The notes under the pieces are model-generated. The model worked only from the letters and a program-made list of their open reading frames with translations. It was not told where the DNA came from and did not search any database. Shown piece by piece: positions 15,922-26,545 of a stretch of DNA of 33,501 nucleotides (its first letter is position 1; each line of letters opens with the position of its first letter). The position numbers were made by a program, and so were the translations under genes. The stretch covers positions 1 to 33,501 of the forward strand of contig PMOE01000096.1 of the NCBI GenBank assembly GCA_003161575.1, given 5' to 3'. This stretch comes from Acidimicrobiaceae bacterium. GTDB lineage: Bacteria; Actinomycetota; Acidimicrobiia; Acidimicrobiales; RAAP-2.

Positions 15922-18900
15922 GTGGCGGTTTCGGTCCAGGTGGTGCATTTCGGAGAGGACGCGGCGCGCGCCCTGCGCGAGGTCATCGCCGAGGCGCAGT
16001 CCCTCGATCCCCTAGCCCCGGTCACCGTGGTGGTGCCCCGCGGCGCACTCGGCCTGGCGACCCGGCGCTGGCTCGCCTCGGGCACGCTCGGCCAGCGCGA
16101 TGACGGCCATCCCGGGGTCCTCAACGTGCGCTTTGTCACGGGAGCCCAGCTGGCCGACGAACTCGGTGGCGCCCCCCTCAGTGCGGCCGGGTCCCTGCCC
16201 GCCACCGACGCGATCGTCCACGCCGCGGTGCGCGCCGCCCTGGCCGCTGCTCCCGGGCCGGTATTCGGCCCGGCGCGCGAGCACCCGGCGACGGTCCGGG
16301 CCATGGTGGCCGCCTATCGCGACCTGCGCGGCGCGTCGGCCGAGACGCTTCGCCGCCTGGGCGCCCAGAGCGTGCGGGCGGCCGAGGTGCTCCGCCTGGT
16401 CGATGAGGCCCGGCCGTTACTTGACGGCTTCTACGACGAGGTCGATCTGTTCGACGAGGCGGTCGCCGTGTTGGGCGAAGGGAGTGCCCGGGACACGCTC
16501 GGACAGCTCGTCTGGTACCTCCCCGTCGTCCTCTCCCCCCACGAGGAACGCCTCCTCGAGGCGTTCGCGCGTGTGGGGTCGGTGCCGGTGCTGCTCGGTC
16601 TCACCGGTGATGGGGCGGCCGACGAGAGCGCCCGGGCGCTGTTCGATCGGCTCGGCGGCAGCGCCGAACCGCCGACGCCAACCGAGCCCCCGACCGGGAC
16701 CCAGGTGGTGAGCGCGCCGACCGCTGACGCCGAGGTCCTCGACGCGATGCGCACCGTGATGGGTTACAACGCCGAAGGTGTCGCGCTCGAACGGATGGCG
16801 CTCGCGTACGCCGGCGCCCCGTACCCGCGCCTTGTCAGCGAGACCCTCGAGCAGGCGGGCATCCCCTTCAACGGTGCCGGCACACGCTCACTCTCCTCGA
16901 CCGTCGCCGGGCGGACGTTGCTCGGGGCCTTCGAGCTGGCCGACGGCGGTTGGGCCCGCGACGCGGTACTCGCATGGATGGCCGCGGCCCCGATCCGCGA
17001 CGCGGGGCGTGAGATCCCGACGACAGTGTGGGACCTCATCTCGCGCGAAGCAGGGGTGATCTCGGGGCTCGACGGGTGGGTGACCCATCTCGAGTCCTAC
17101 GCGATCTCCCAGCGGACCCGGCTCTCGAACCCCGAGCGGTTCGAGTCAGACGAGTCGGCCGACCGCCACCGCGAGCGTTGTCGGACCAACATCGAAGACA
17201 GCGAAAACCTGCTGGCCTTCGTCGAGCGACTGGCCGGCCGCTTCGCCCGCACGCCCGAGAGCTGGTCGGGTTGGGCGGACTGGGCCGCAGATCTGCTCGA
17301 GGACTCCTTGGGCGGTCCCACCCGGATCGCGGCGTGGCCCCTCCAAGAGGCCGAAGCCCTCACCGCGGTGCGCGAGATCCTCCAACACTTGAGCGTGCTG
17401 GACCGCATCCACCGGGCCCCCGACGCGGTCACGTTCCGCTCCGCCCTGGCGGTCGAGCTCGAAGCGCCGGCCCCGCAGACCACCCGCTTTGGTCGCGGGT
17501 TACTGGTCGGCCGGGTGGCCGAGGTGATTGGCCTCGATCTCGACGTGGTCTTCGTGCTCGGGATGAGCGACGGCGCGTTCCCCGCGCCGGCTCGGGAGGA
17601 CCCCACGTTGCCCGACCATGAGCGGGCGGCCGCAGGTGCTGACCTGCGCCTGCGGGCCGGTCGCCCAGCCGATTGCCAGCGCGACTACCTGGGCGCTCTC
17701 GCCAGCGCCCCCCGTCGGATCCTCTCCTACGCCCGCGCTGACCAGAACCACGGGCGTGCGCAGCGGCCCTCGCGCTGGTTGCTCGACACCCTCGGCGCGC
17801 TCACGGGCAGCCGGCGCCTCTACAGCGGCGATCTCGAGACGCTCGCCGAGACGCCGGTGTACCGGGTGCTCCCGTCTTTCAGCGCCACCGTCGGCGCGCC
17901 CGGTGAGCCGGCCTCGGTGGCCGACCGCGATCTGCGCAGCCTCCTTTTGTTCCGCAGCGATACCGGTACCCTCGAGGGGCACTACCTGTTGGCTACCGAA
18001 CCCGTGCTCTCCTCGGCGCTGCGGACCCGCCGGGAGCGCCGGGGTGCCCGCTTCTCCCGCTTCGACGGGCACATCGACCCCGCCTTGGTGAACATTCCCT
18101 CGCCGGCGACCGGTGCCGACCAGTCTCCGACCGGCCTCGAGGCCTACGCCCAGTGCCCGCGCCGCTACTTCTTCGGTCGACTGCTCCGGATCCGCGAACG
18201 ACCCAAACCCGAAGCCATTGTGCGTATCAGCCCGCTCGACCGCGGCAGCCTGGTCCATGCCGTGCTCGAGCGGTTTGTGGCGCTGCAGACCGAGCGCCCG
18301 GCGGCCGAACGCATCGCGCCGTACACGCCGTGGTCGGGCGTGGACCACGACAAATTGGGGGCCATCGCCGAAACGGTCTTCGCCGAGTACGAGCGCGCCG
18401 GGCTGGTCGGCCGACCGTTGTTGTGGGAGCTCGACCGGGCGACCATTACCCGAGAGCTGCACACTTTTCTCCGCAACGACGACGAACACCGGCGGACCCG
18501 CAACGCCGTTCCCGAGGCGGTCGAACTCGCCTTCGGGCGGGTCGAGGGGGCGCCGGTCGCCATTGAACTGGCGGGTGGCCGCCGGATCACCTTCAAGGGG
18601 ATGGCCGACCGGGTCGACCGAACCGAGGATGGCTCGCTGGTGGTGATCGACTACAAGACCGGCGCCCAGTTCGGCCTGAAGGGACTCGACGACGACCCGG
18701 TGATCCGTGGGACCAAGCTGCAGCTCCCGATCTACGCGATGGCCGCCCAGAGCCGGTTCGGGAAAGTGCCGGTCGACGCCTGGTACTGGTTCGTGAGCGA
18801 CAAAGGCGGGTTTGTCCAGCTCGGCTACGAGGTCACCGAAGAGCGACTCGGTCGGTTCGCAGATGTGCTCAGGGTGGTCGTCGATGGCATCGAGGCCGGG

Positions 18901-19077
18901 GTGTTCCCCGGCCGGCCGGGCGATGAGACCAACGTCGGCTACGAGAACTGCCGCCGTTGCGACTTCGACGCGATCTGTCCGACCGATCGCGGGCGCGCCT
19001 GGACAAGGGACCGCGGCGCAACCGAGTTGGCCGACTACGTGGCGCTGGCCGAACCCGCTCCACCGGGGACCGCGTGA
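15922..19077 (+). CDS. AddB-like helicase/nuclease subunit, helicase site lost
   Basis: A 1051-residue partner of the AddA-type nuclease that processes double-strand DNA ends for recombination. The C-terminal PD-(D/E)XK nuclease is intact: KGMADRVDR followed by VVIDYKTG near residue 906. Four cysteines, one in AYAQCPRRYFF (about residue 745) and three in ENCRRCDFDAIC (about 1010-1018), match the iron-sulfur staple of AddB. The middle resembles superfamily 1 helicase domains (IPFNGAGTRSL, VFVLGMSDGAFPAP). The N terminus, where AddB has a Walker A loop, reads VTVVVPRGALGLATRRWL and has no GKT/S, so ATP hydrolysis is probably lost here. GTG is chosen from the TACGAT box; the nearby ATG is out of frame. 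Its stop overlaps the next start. Confidence 0.85.
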   Translation: MAVSVQVVHFGEDAARALREVIAEAQSLDPLAPVTVVVPRGALGLATRRWLASGTLGQRDDGHPGVLNVRFVTGAQLADELGGAPLSAAGSLPATDAIVHAAVRAALAAAPGPVFGPAREHPATVRAMVAAYRDLRGASAETLRRLGAQSVRAAEVLRLVDEARPLLDGFYDEVDLFDEAVAVLGEGSARDTLGQLVWYLPVVLSPHEERLLEAFARVGSVPVLLGLTGDGAADESARALFDRLGGSAEPPTPTEPPTGTQVVSAPTADAEVLDAMRTVMGYNAEGVALERMALAYAGAPYPRLVSETLEQAGIPFNGAGTRSLSSTVAGRTLLGAFELADGGWARDAVLAWMAAAPIRDAGREIPTTVWDLISREAGVISGLDGWVTHLESYAISQRTRLSNPERFESDESADRHRERCRTNIEDSENLLAFVERLAGRFARTPESWSGWADWAADLLEDSLGGPTRIAAWPLQEAEALTAVREILQHLSVLDRIHRAPDAVTFRSALAVELEAPAPQTTRFGRGLLVGRVAEVIGLDLDVVFVLGMSDGAFPAPAREDPTLPDHERAAAGADLRLRAGRPADCQRDYLGALASAPRRILSYARADQNHGRAQRPSRWLLDTLGALTGSRRLYSGDLETLAETPVYRVLPSFSATVGAPGEPASVADRDLRSLLLFRSDTGTLEGHYLLATEPVLSSALRTRRERRGARFSRFDGHIDPALVNIPSPATGADQSPTGLEAYAQCPRRYFFGRLLRIRERPKPEAIVRISPLDRGSLVHAVLERFVALQTERPAAERIAPYTPWSGVDHDKLGAIAETVFAEYERAGLVGRPLLWELDRATITRELHTFLRNDDEHRRTRNAVPEAVELAFGRVEGAPVAIELAGGRRITFKGMADRVDRTEDGSLVVIDYKTGAQFGLKGLDDDPVIRGTKLQLPIYAMAAQSRFGKVPVDAWYWFVSDKGGFVQLGYEVTEERLGRFADVLRVVVDGIEAGVFPGRPGDETNVGYENCRRCDFDAICPTDRGRAWTRDRGATELADYVALAEPAPPGTA

Positions 19078-22000
19078 CGCCAGCCACCGACACTCCGACG
19101 CTCTTCGACCAAGAGCCGGCCTCCGACGGTGCGGCCCGGTGGTCCATCGGCCGCGACCTTTCGAGCACCCTGTTCGTCGAAGCCGGCGCCGGGACCGGCA
19201 AGACCCACGCGCTCGTCGGTCGCATCCTCGAGCTGGTGGTCACCGGCACCGCCCGGATTGATCAGATCGCGGCGATCACCTTCACCGAAGCCGCCGCCGC
19301 CGAGCTCCGTGACCGCATCGCCGAGCAGCTCGAGCGCCTGGCGATGGGCACCGGTGGTGATGAGCCGGCGGTCCCCCCGGGCGCGGGGGACCGCGCCGAA
19401 CGGGCCGAACGGGCTCATCAGGCGCTGGCCGATGTGGACGCGGCGGCCATCGGCACCCTGCACAGCTTCGCCCGACGGATCTTGACCGAGCACCCCTTCG
19501 AAGCCGGACTGCCCCCATCGATCGAGGTCTTCGACGAGATCCGCTCCACTGTGGCCTTCGACGAACGGTGGTCCGCCTTCGTCGACGAGCTGCTGGACCA
19601 TCCCGCCCACGGCCAGGCCGTGCTGCGGGCGCTCGTATGCGGGGTCAGGTTCGACCACCTCCGAGCGGTGGCCGACCAGTTCAACGAGAACTGGGACCTC
19701 GTCGCCGACCTGCGCTGGGGCGCGCGCCAGGCCGTGCCGGTCGACGTGGGGCCGGTTCGCGACGCGTTGGATGAGGCGGCCGCCGAACTCGTCCACTGCA
19801 CCGACCACACGGACAAATTGGCACTCCATATCGTCGAGAAGCTGGACGGGGTGAGAGCCCGCCTGACGGCCGGCGGCACCGAACTCGAGCTGCTCCAACT
19901 CCTCGTTGATGAACCCAAATTCAACGTCGGCGTGGGGCAGAAGCCCAACTGGGGTGGCCGGATCGACGAGGTGAGGGGGGCGCTCGCCCGCGCCGAATCG
20001 GCGCGCCGGACCCTGATCGCCGACGTGGGAGCGGCCGCGCTCGAAGACCTACTCGTGGCCATAACCGGGCTCACCGTCCGAGCGGCGGCGGACCGGCGGC
20101 GCGAGGGAAGGCTCGAGTTCCACGACCTGCTCGTCGGGGCCCGTGACCTCCTGCGCTCCCGACCCGATGTCAGTGCGGGGCTCGGCGAGCAGTACCGGTA
20201 CCTGTTGATCGACGAGTTCCAAGACACCGACCCGATCCAGGTTGAACTGGCCGTCCGCATCGTCAGTGACGACGCCGGCGCCGGCGCCAAACCCTGGATG
20301 GATTTGACCTTCGACCCGGGCCGGTTGTTCTTTGTGGGCGATCCGAAGCAGTCCATCTACCGGTTCCGCCGAGCGGACATCGAGCTGTTCTTGTCCGTCC
20401 GTGATCGGTTCGCACCCGCCCCGCTCCAGCTCACCGCCAACCACCGGTCGGTGCCCGGCATCATCGAATGGATCAATGCGCTCTTTCAGCGCCTGATGGG
20501 CAGCGGGGTCGACGGGATGCAACCGGCGTACGAAGACCTCGTCGCCGTCCGCCCGTCGCAGGTGTCGTTCGGAAGCCGTCCGCCCGTCGTGGTCATCGGC
20601 GGGGCCACCGACACCTCCGAGCCGATCAACACGACCCGCGAGCGGGAGGCGGCCGAGCTGGCCCAGACGATCGCCCAGGTCCGAGACGAGGGTTGGCCGG
20701 TCGGAGAAGAGGGCCGTCCGGCCCGACTCGCCGACATCACGATCCTCGTGCCGACCCGGACCGGCTTGGCGATCGTGGAACGGGCCCTCGAGGAGCGGTC
20801 GATCCCTTACCGCCTCGAATCAAGTTCGCTCGTCTATGCCTCGAGCGAGGTGCGCGATCTGTTGACGGTCCTGCGTGCCGTCGACGATCCGACCGACGAG
20901 GTGTCGATCGCCGCCGCGTTGCGCAGTGCGCTGTTCGGGTGTGGAGACGACGACCTCCTCGAGTATCGACTGCACGGCGGAGGGTGGGACTACCGCGCCC
21001 CGCCCCCGGCCGAGCTGTCGGCCGAGCACCCGGTGGTGGCCGGACAGCGGTCCTTGGCGGCGCTGCACAAAGAGCGGTGGTGGCAAGATGTCAGCGGCCT
21101 CATCGAACGGGTCACCGAGGATCGATGGTTGCTCGGGCTGGCCCTCGATCAGCCCCGCCACCGTGAAGCCTGGCGCCGCCTGCGTTTTGTCGCCGATCAG
21201 GCGCGCCACTTCGTCGATGCGTTCGGGGGAGACCTCCGGCGCTACCTCGCCTGGGCCGATCTCCAGTGCGCCGAAGAGGCCCGGGTCACAGAAATTGTGC
21301 TGCCCGAGACCGACGACGATTCGGTGCGGATCATGACCATCCACGCGGCCAAGGGGCTCGAGTTCCCCGTCGTCGTCCTCACCGGCCTCAATACCGGACA
21401 TCAGGACCGCGGGGGTGCTCGCGTCGTGTGGAGGGAGGGGCGCGCCGAGGTCTCGGTGACCAAGTTCGTTCGCACGGCGGGTTACGCGGCGGCCGTCGAA
21501 CATGACAACGAGTTGGACCGCCACGAGCGGCTCCGCCTCCTCTACGTGGCCGCCACCCGGGCGCAGGACTATCTGGTGGTCGGCCTGCACCACAAGGCCG
21601 GATCGGAGTGCCCGGCCGCCCTCGTTGAGACTGCCTGCGTGGCCTTCCCCGAACTCGCCACCCTCGGCGCCCCGGCGCGGCCGCCGAAGATGGCCGCCGC
21701 CCAGTCTCCGAGGAACTCGACACTCGCCGATGATCTGGGGCGCCGGGAGTCCTGGGAGCGCGAACGGGCGGTCCGCCTCGAACACGCCCTGGTGCCCCGC
21801 GTGCTCGCGGCGACCACCGTGGCCACCCTGGCGCGCCGACGCGCCGAAGCCGCCGAGGGGGGACAGGGCGAGGCCGCCTCGGGCGACGACGGGGGGCTGA
21901 CAGCGGACGACCCCGGCGTCGAACGGGCCCCGTGGCGCAGGGGTCGGGCGGGCACGGCGATCGGCCGGGCCGTGCACGGGGTGCTCCAATCGGTCGACCT

Positions 22001-22463
22001 GTCGAGTGGGGCCGGGGTGGCCGCACTGGCGCGATCACAAGCGGTGGCCGAGGGCGTGCCGTCGCGCGCAGTGCAGATCGAACGTCTGGTGCGCACCGCC
22101 CTCGGTTCCGACGTCGTGGTGGCCGCGGCCGCCGGGCGGCACTGGCGCGAGCTCTACGTCGGGGTCCCGGTGGGCGACCGGGTCCTCGAGGGGTTCATCG
22201 ACCTGCTGGTCGAAGAGGGCGACGGCCTGGCGGTGGTCGACTACAAGACCGACCAGGTCTCCACCGACGAGGAACTCGAGGACGCGCTCGCCCGCTACCG
22301 CCTCCAGGGCGCGGCCTACGCCCTCGCCGTCGAACGGGCCCTGGGGCGCCCGGTGAAGCGCTGTACCTTCTTGTTCTTGAGCCCCCGGGGCGCCCTGGCG
22401 CGGGACATCGCTGAACTTGGGGCCGCCAAAGAGGAGGTCACCCGCCTGCTGGCGGCCGGTTGA
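19074..22463 (+). CDS. addA: AddA-like UvrD helicase with C-terminal nuclease
   Basis: A 1129-residue superfamily 1A helicase-nuclease that unwinds and trims broken DNA ends. Walker A GAGTGKT is at residues 38-44, Walker B in LLIDEFQDTD near 377-386, then FVGDPKQSIYRFRRAD, RIMTIHAAKGLEFPVVVL and LLYVAATRAQDYLV, so all helicase motifs are present. The C-terminal nuclease has EGFIDLLVEE and VVDYKTDQ near residue 1055. The GTG start overlaps the addB stop (GTGA), meaning coupled translation and equal subunit ratio. No RecD-like gene follows, and the partner has only one intact motor, so this is AddAB-like rather than RecBCD or mycobacterial AdnAB. Confidence 0.92.
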   Translation: MTPATDTPTLFDQEPASDGAARWSIGRDLSSTLFVEAGAGTGKTHALVGRILELVVTGTARIDQIAAITFTEAAAAELRDRIAEQLERLAMGTGGDEPAVPPGAGDRAERAERAHQALADVDAAAIGTLHSFARRILTEHPFEAGLPPSIEVFDEIRSTVAFDERWSAFVDELLDHPAHGQAVLRALVCGVRFDHLRAVADQFNENWDLVADLRWGARQAVPVDVGPVRDALDEAAAELVHCTDHTDKLALHIVEKLDGVRARLTAGGTELELLQLLVDEPKFNVGVGQKPNWGGRIDEVRGALARAESARRTLIADVGAAALEDLLVAITGLTVRAAADRRREGRLEFHDLLVGARDLLRSRPDVSAGLGEQYRYLLIDEFQDTDPIQVELAVRIVSDDAGAGAKPWMDLTFDPGRLFFVGDPKQSIYRFRRADIELFLSVRDRFAPAPLQLTANHRSVPGIIEWINALFQRLMGSGVDGMQPAYEDLVAVRPSQVSFGSRPPVVVIGGATDTSEPINTTREREAAELAQTIAQVRDEGWPVGEEGRPARLADITILVPTRTGLAIVERALEERSIPYRLESSSLVYASSEVRDLLTVLRAVDDPTDEVSIAAALRSALFGCGDDDLLEYRLHGGGWDYRAPPPAELSAEHPVVAGQRSLAALHKERWWQDVSGLIERVTEDRWLLGLALDQPRHREAWRRLRFVADQARHFVDAFGGDLRRYLAWADLQCAEEARVTEIVLPETDDDSVRIMTIHAAKGLEFPVVVLTGLNTGHQDRGGARVVWREGRAEVSVTKFVRTAGYAAAVEHDNELDRHERLRLLYVAATRAQDYLVVGLHHKAGSECPAALVETACVAFPELATLGAPARPPKMAAAQSPRNSTLADDLGRRESWERERAVRLEHALVPRVLAATTVATLARRRAEAAEGGQGEAASGDDGGLTADDPGVERAPWRRGRAGTAIGRAVHGVLQSVDLSSGAGVAALARSQAVAEGVPSRAVQIERLVRTALGSDVVVAAAAGRHWRELYVGVPVGDRVLEGFIDLLVEEGDGLAVVDYKTDQVSTDEELEDALARYRLQGAAYALAVERALGRPVKRCTFLFLSPRGALARDIAELGAAKEEVTRLLAAG

Positions 22464-23855
<1,392 letters not shown>

Positions 23856-23915
23856 GCCGCTGGGCCCGTCGCCGGCATGGGATCAGCCTGTCCGAACAAA
23901 CCGACCGCAGCCCGT

Positions 23916-23921
23916 TAGCGT
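23916..23921 (+). promoter_or_regulatory. -10 box TAGCGT of the anchored secreted protein gene
   Basis: TAGCGT ends 9 bases before the ATG at 23931 and no Shine-Dalgarno intervenes. The spacing is the longest of the set, so a leader of two or three bases is possible. Confidence 0.4.
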
Positions 23922-23930
23922 GGCCCGCCA

Positions 23931-25109
23931 ATGCCCGCTCTTGATCGCCGACGCCGTCGGCGCCCGATCGGCCCCATCCTGGTCGCACTTGTGCTGGTGG
24001 GCGTCGCGCTGTTTCTCCTGATCGGCGGGGCCCTCGAGGTCGGGCACGCCTCGGGGCCGTACTGGAGTGACGTCGACCGCTCGTACAGCGCCCAGGGCGC
24101 CGTGCTCGTCGACCAGTCGAACCAGACGGGAGCAACACTCGACAAGCTGGTGGTGGACATGGCCTCGATGACCCGGCGCCCCCTCCAAGAGCAGCTCGAC
24201 TCGCTGGTCGCCGCCACCGCCGGCCAGGCCGGATCGGCGGCCGCCCTCTCGCCGCCCTCGCCGGCCAACGGCCTCGATCAGGGGTTCGCCGGCGTGATGG
24301 CGACGCGGGCGCTGGCGGTCGACCGGCTGCGCAGCGCCGTCGACGGCCTGCTCGGCATGGCTCCGCTGCCGGTGCGCGGCGCCGTGCCCTCGGCCACCGG
24401 GACGGCCAGCCCGGCGGCCCGGGCCGGTGGTGCGACGGTGGTGCTCCTGCCCACCGCCAAGGTGACCTCCGATCTGGCCCAGGTGGGCGCGCTGCTCGAT
24501 CGGAGCGACCAGTCCTATGCCACCGTGCGCCGCGGTTTCTTGGCCGCCCCCGGAAGCGCCGCCCTGCCGCGATCGGTCTGGGTTCACGACCCCCAGCTGT
24601 GGTCGCCGGGCCCGGTCCAGACCCTGGTCGACAACCTGACGGGCTCCAAGAGCCTCACCCCGGTCCACCGGCTCCAACTCCTCACGGTCCGGCTCAACCC
24701 CTCGCCCGTCCCGCCCATCGGCACACCCAGCGCGTCGAGCGCGTCGAGCGCCGCCGCGGGGACCGCGACTGCCGGTGCGGTGTCGTCGGTCATCCCGCCG
24801 ACCACGCGACTGCGGGTCGAGGCCATCGTCGGGAACTACGGCAATGTGGGCGAGGCCAAGGTGGTTGTCACTGCCCAGACCGAACCTCAAGGCGGGGGAT
24901 CAGCGTCGTCGGCGTCAGCCACCATCGCCTTGCAACCCGGATCCACCGCTGCCGTCGCGCTGCCCGCGTTGGCGGTCGACCCGGGGGCGACCTACGGGCT
25001 GACCGTGACGGTGGCCGCCCCGGCGGCCCAGTCCAATCGCAGCGGCCTGAGCGGCGATTACACGGTCCAGGTGGCTCCGGCCAGCCCGACGACGACCCCG
25101 ACGAGCTGA
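23931..25109 (+). CDS. Membrane-anchored or secreted protein of unknown function
   Basis: A 392-residue protein I do not recognise. Residues 1-12 are basic (six consecutive Arg), and residues 13-36 are a strong hydrophobic segment, a single membrane anchor or uncleaved signal. Residues 40-265 are Ala/Gly/Leu-rich and helical with no motif I know. Residues 266-290 form a Ser/Ala/Thr linker coded partly by a 9-base direct repeat. The last ~110 residues (RLRVEAIVGNYGNVGEAKVVVTAQ, then ALAVDPGATYGLTVTV) look like an immunoglobulin-like beta domain. The anchor and this layout suggest a cell-surface protein. Neighbours on both sides are unrelated metabolic genes, so context gives no function. Confidence 0.75.
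   Translation: MPALDRRRRRRPIGPILVALVLVGVALFLLIGGALEVGHASGPYWSDVDRSYSAQGAVLVDQSNQTGATLDKLVVDMASMTRRPLQEQLDSLVAATAGQAGSAAALSPPSPANGLDQGFAGVMATRALAVDRLRSAVDGLLGMAPLPVRGAVPSATGTASPAARAGGATVVLLPTAKVTSDLAQVGALLDRSDQSYATVRRGFLAAPGSAALPRSVWVHDPQLWSPGPVQTLVDNLTGSKSLTPVHRLQLLTVRLNPSPVPPIGTPSASSASSAAAGTATAGAVSSVIPPTTRLRVEAIVGNYGNVGEAKVVVTAQTEPQGGGSASSASATIALQPGSTAAVALPALAVDPGATYGLTVTVAAPAAQSNRSGLSGDYTVQVAPASPTTTPTS
24729..24755 (+). repeat. Short tandem repeat in the linker of the surface protein
   Basis: The unit AGCGCGTCG occurs twice at 24729-24746, followed by the partial copy AGCGCCGCC at 24747-24755. It encodes a Ser/Ala run within the linker. Confidence 0.6.
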
Positions 25110-25174
25110 CGCCCGCCGCCCAGCCCGTCGCGCACCGTTCCCCGCTCGCCTCGACCCGCCCGGCGTGCCCGCCG

Positions 25175-25180
25175 TAGGAT
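25175..25180 (+). promoter_or_regulatory. -10 box TAGGAT of gltA
   Basis: TAGGAT resembles the boxes at the leaderless genes, but here the start codon is 62 bases downstream and has its own Shine-Dalgarno. It would give a leader of about 55 bases. Confidence 0.35.
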
Positions 25181-25242
25181 CGTCGGTGGATTGATTCGAA
25201 GTTCCGTTAACCGCACATTTGCGACAGGAGGGCCCCGCGCTC

Positions 25243-26511
25243 GTGGCCGAGAGCATCACGATCACCGACAACCGCACCGGCGAGTCGCTCGAGATCCCCA
25301 TAGACAACGGCGGCGTGGCCGCCAGCGAGTGGTCGAAGCTCATGCCGGGAGTCTGGTTCTACGACCCGGCCTTCATGTCGACGGCGGCGTGCGAGAGCTC
25401 GATCACCTTTCTCGACGGCGAGGCGGGGATCCTGCGCTACCGCGGGTACCCAATCGAGGAACTAGCCGAGAACTCGACCTACCTCGAAGTGGCCTATCTT
25501 CTGCTCCACGGCGAACTCCCCAAACCCGACGAGTACGAGAAGTGGCGCAACGAGGTCACGATGCACACGTTCATCCACGAGAACGTGCGCAAGCGGTTCC
25601 TCGAGGGTTTCCACTACGACGCCCATCCGATGGGGATGTTGGTCTCTGCGGTGGCCGCCCTGTCGACCTTCTATCTCGACGCCAAGGAGATCTTCGACCC
25701 CGACTCGCGGGCCAAGCAGATCATCCGTCTCATCGCCAAAATGCCGACGCTGGCCGCGGCCGCCCACCGCTTCAGCGTCGGCATGCCCTTTGTCTACCCG
25801 GACAACTCCCTCGACTTCGCCGCCAATTTCCTCTCGATGATGTGGAAAGTGGCCGAACCCCGTTTCGAGCCCGACCCGATCTTGGCCAAGGCGCTCGACA
25901 CCTTGTTCATCCTCCACGCCGATCACGAGCAGAACTGCTCGACGACGGCGATGCGGGTGGTCGGGTCCTCCCACGCCGATCCCTACTCGGCGTGCGCCGC
26001 GGCGTGCGCCGCCCTCTACGGCCCCCGTCACGGCGGGGCCAACGAGCAGGTCATCCGCATGCTGACCGAGATCGCCAGCATCGAGAACGTGCCGGCCTTC
26101 ATCGAAGGCGTCAAAGCGGGTAACGGTCGGTTGCAGGGTTTCGGTCATCGGGTCTACAAGAGCTACGACCCCCGGGCGGCCATCATCAAGCGCACGGCCG
26201 ATGAGGTCTTCACGGTCACCGGCAAGAACCCGCTCCTCGACATCGCCTTGAAGCTTGAAGAGATCGCCCTCTCCGACGAGTACTTCACCTCGAGGAAGCT
26301 CTACCCGAACGTCGACTTCTACTCGGGCCTTATTTACCAGGCCATGGGCTTTCCCCTCGAAATGTTCCCGGTCCTGTTCGCCATTCCCCGGACCGCGGGG
26401 TGGCTCGCCCACTGGCAGGAACTGCTGGACCAGGATTCGAAGATCGCCCGGCCCCGCCAGCTCTACATCGGGCCCGAGGCCCGCACCTACACCCCGCTCG
26501 CCGAGCGCTGA
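25243..26511 (+). CDS. gltA: Citrate synthase
   Basis: A 422-residue citrate synthase that condenses oxaloacetate and acetyl-CoA, the entry to the TCA cycle. The family catalytic residues are visible: His in GPRHGGANE, His in GFGHRVYK and Asp in YPNVDFYSG. HADHEQNCSTT and the C-terminal ARPRQLYIGP are also typical of type II (hexameric) enzymes. GTG at 25243 is chosen because AGGAGGG at 25226-25232 lies 10 bases upstream; a TTG at 25219 is less likely. It converges with tesB across 34 bases. Acetyl-CoA also feeds the ethylmalonyl-CoA genes earlier in the window. Confidence 0.97.
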   Translation: MAESITITDNRTGESLEIPIDNGGVAASEWSKLMPGVWFYDPAFMSTAACESSITFLDGEAGILRYRGYPIEELAENSTYLEVAYLLLHGELPKPDEYEKWRNEVTMHTFIHENVRKRFLEGFHYDAHPMGMLVSAVAALSTFYLDAKEIFDPDSRAKQIIRLIAKMPTLAAAAHRFSVGMPFVYPDNSLDFAANFLSMMWKVAEPRFEPDPILAKALDTLFILHADHEQNCSTTAMRVVGSSHADPYSACAAACAALYGPRHGGANEQVIRMLTEIASIENVPAFIEGVKAGNGRLQGFGHRVYKSYDPRAAIIKRTADEVFTVTGKNPLLDIALKLEEIALSDEYFTSRKLYPNVDFYSGLIYQAMGFPLEMFPVLFAIPRTAGWLAHWQELLDQDSKIARPRQLYIGPEARTYTPLAER

Positions 26512-26545
26512 GCGCCCGGTCGATCGCCGGGGCTCGGGTCCGCGG

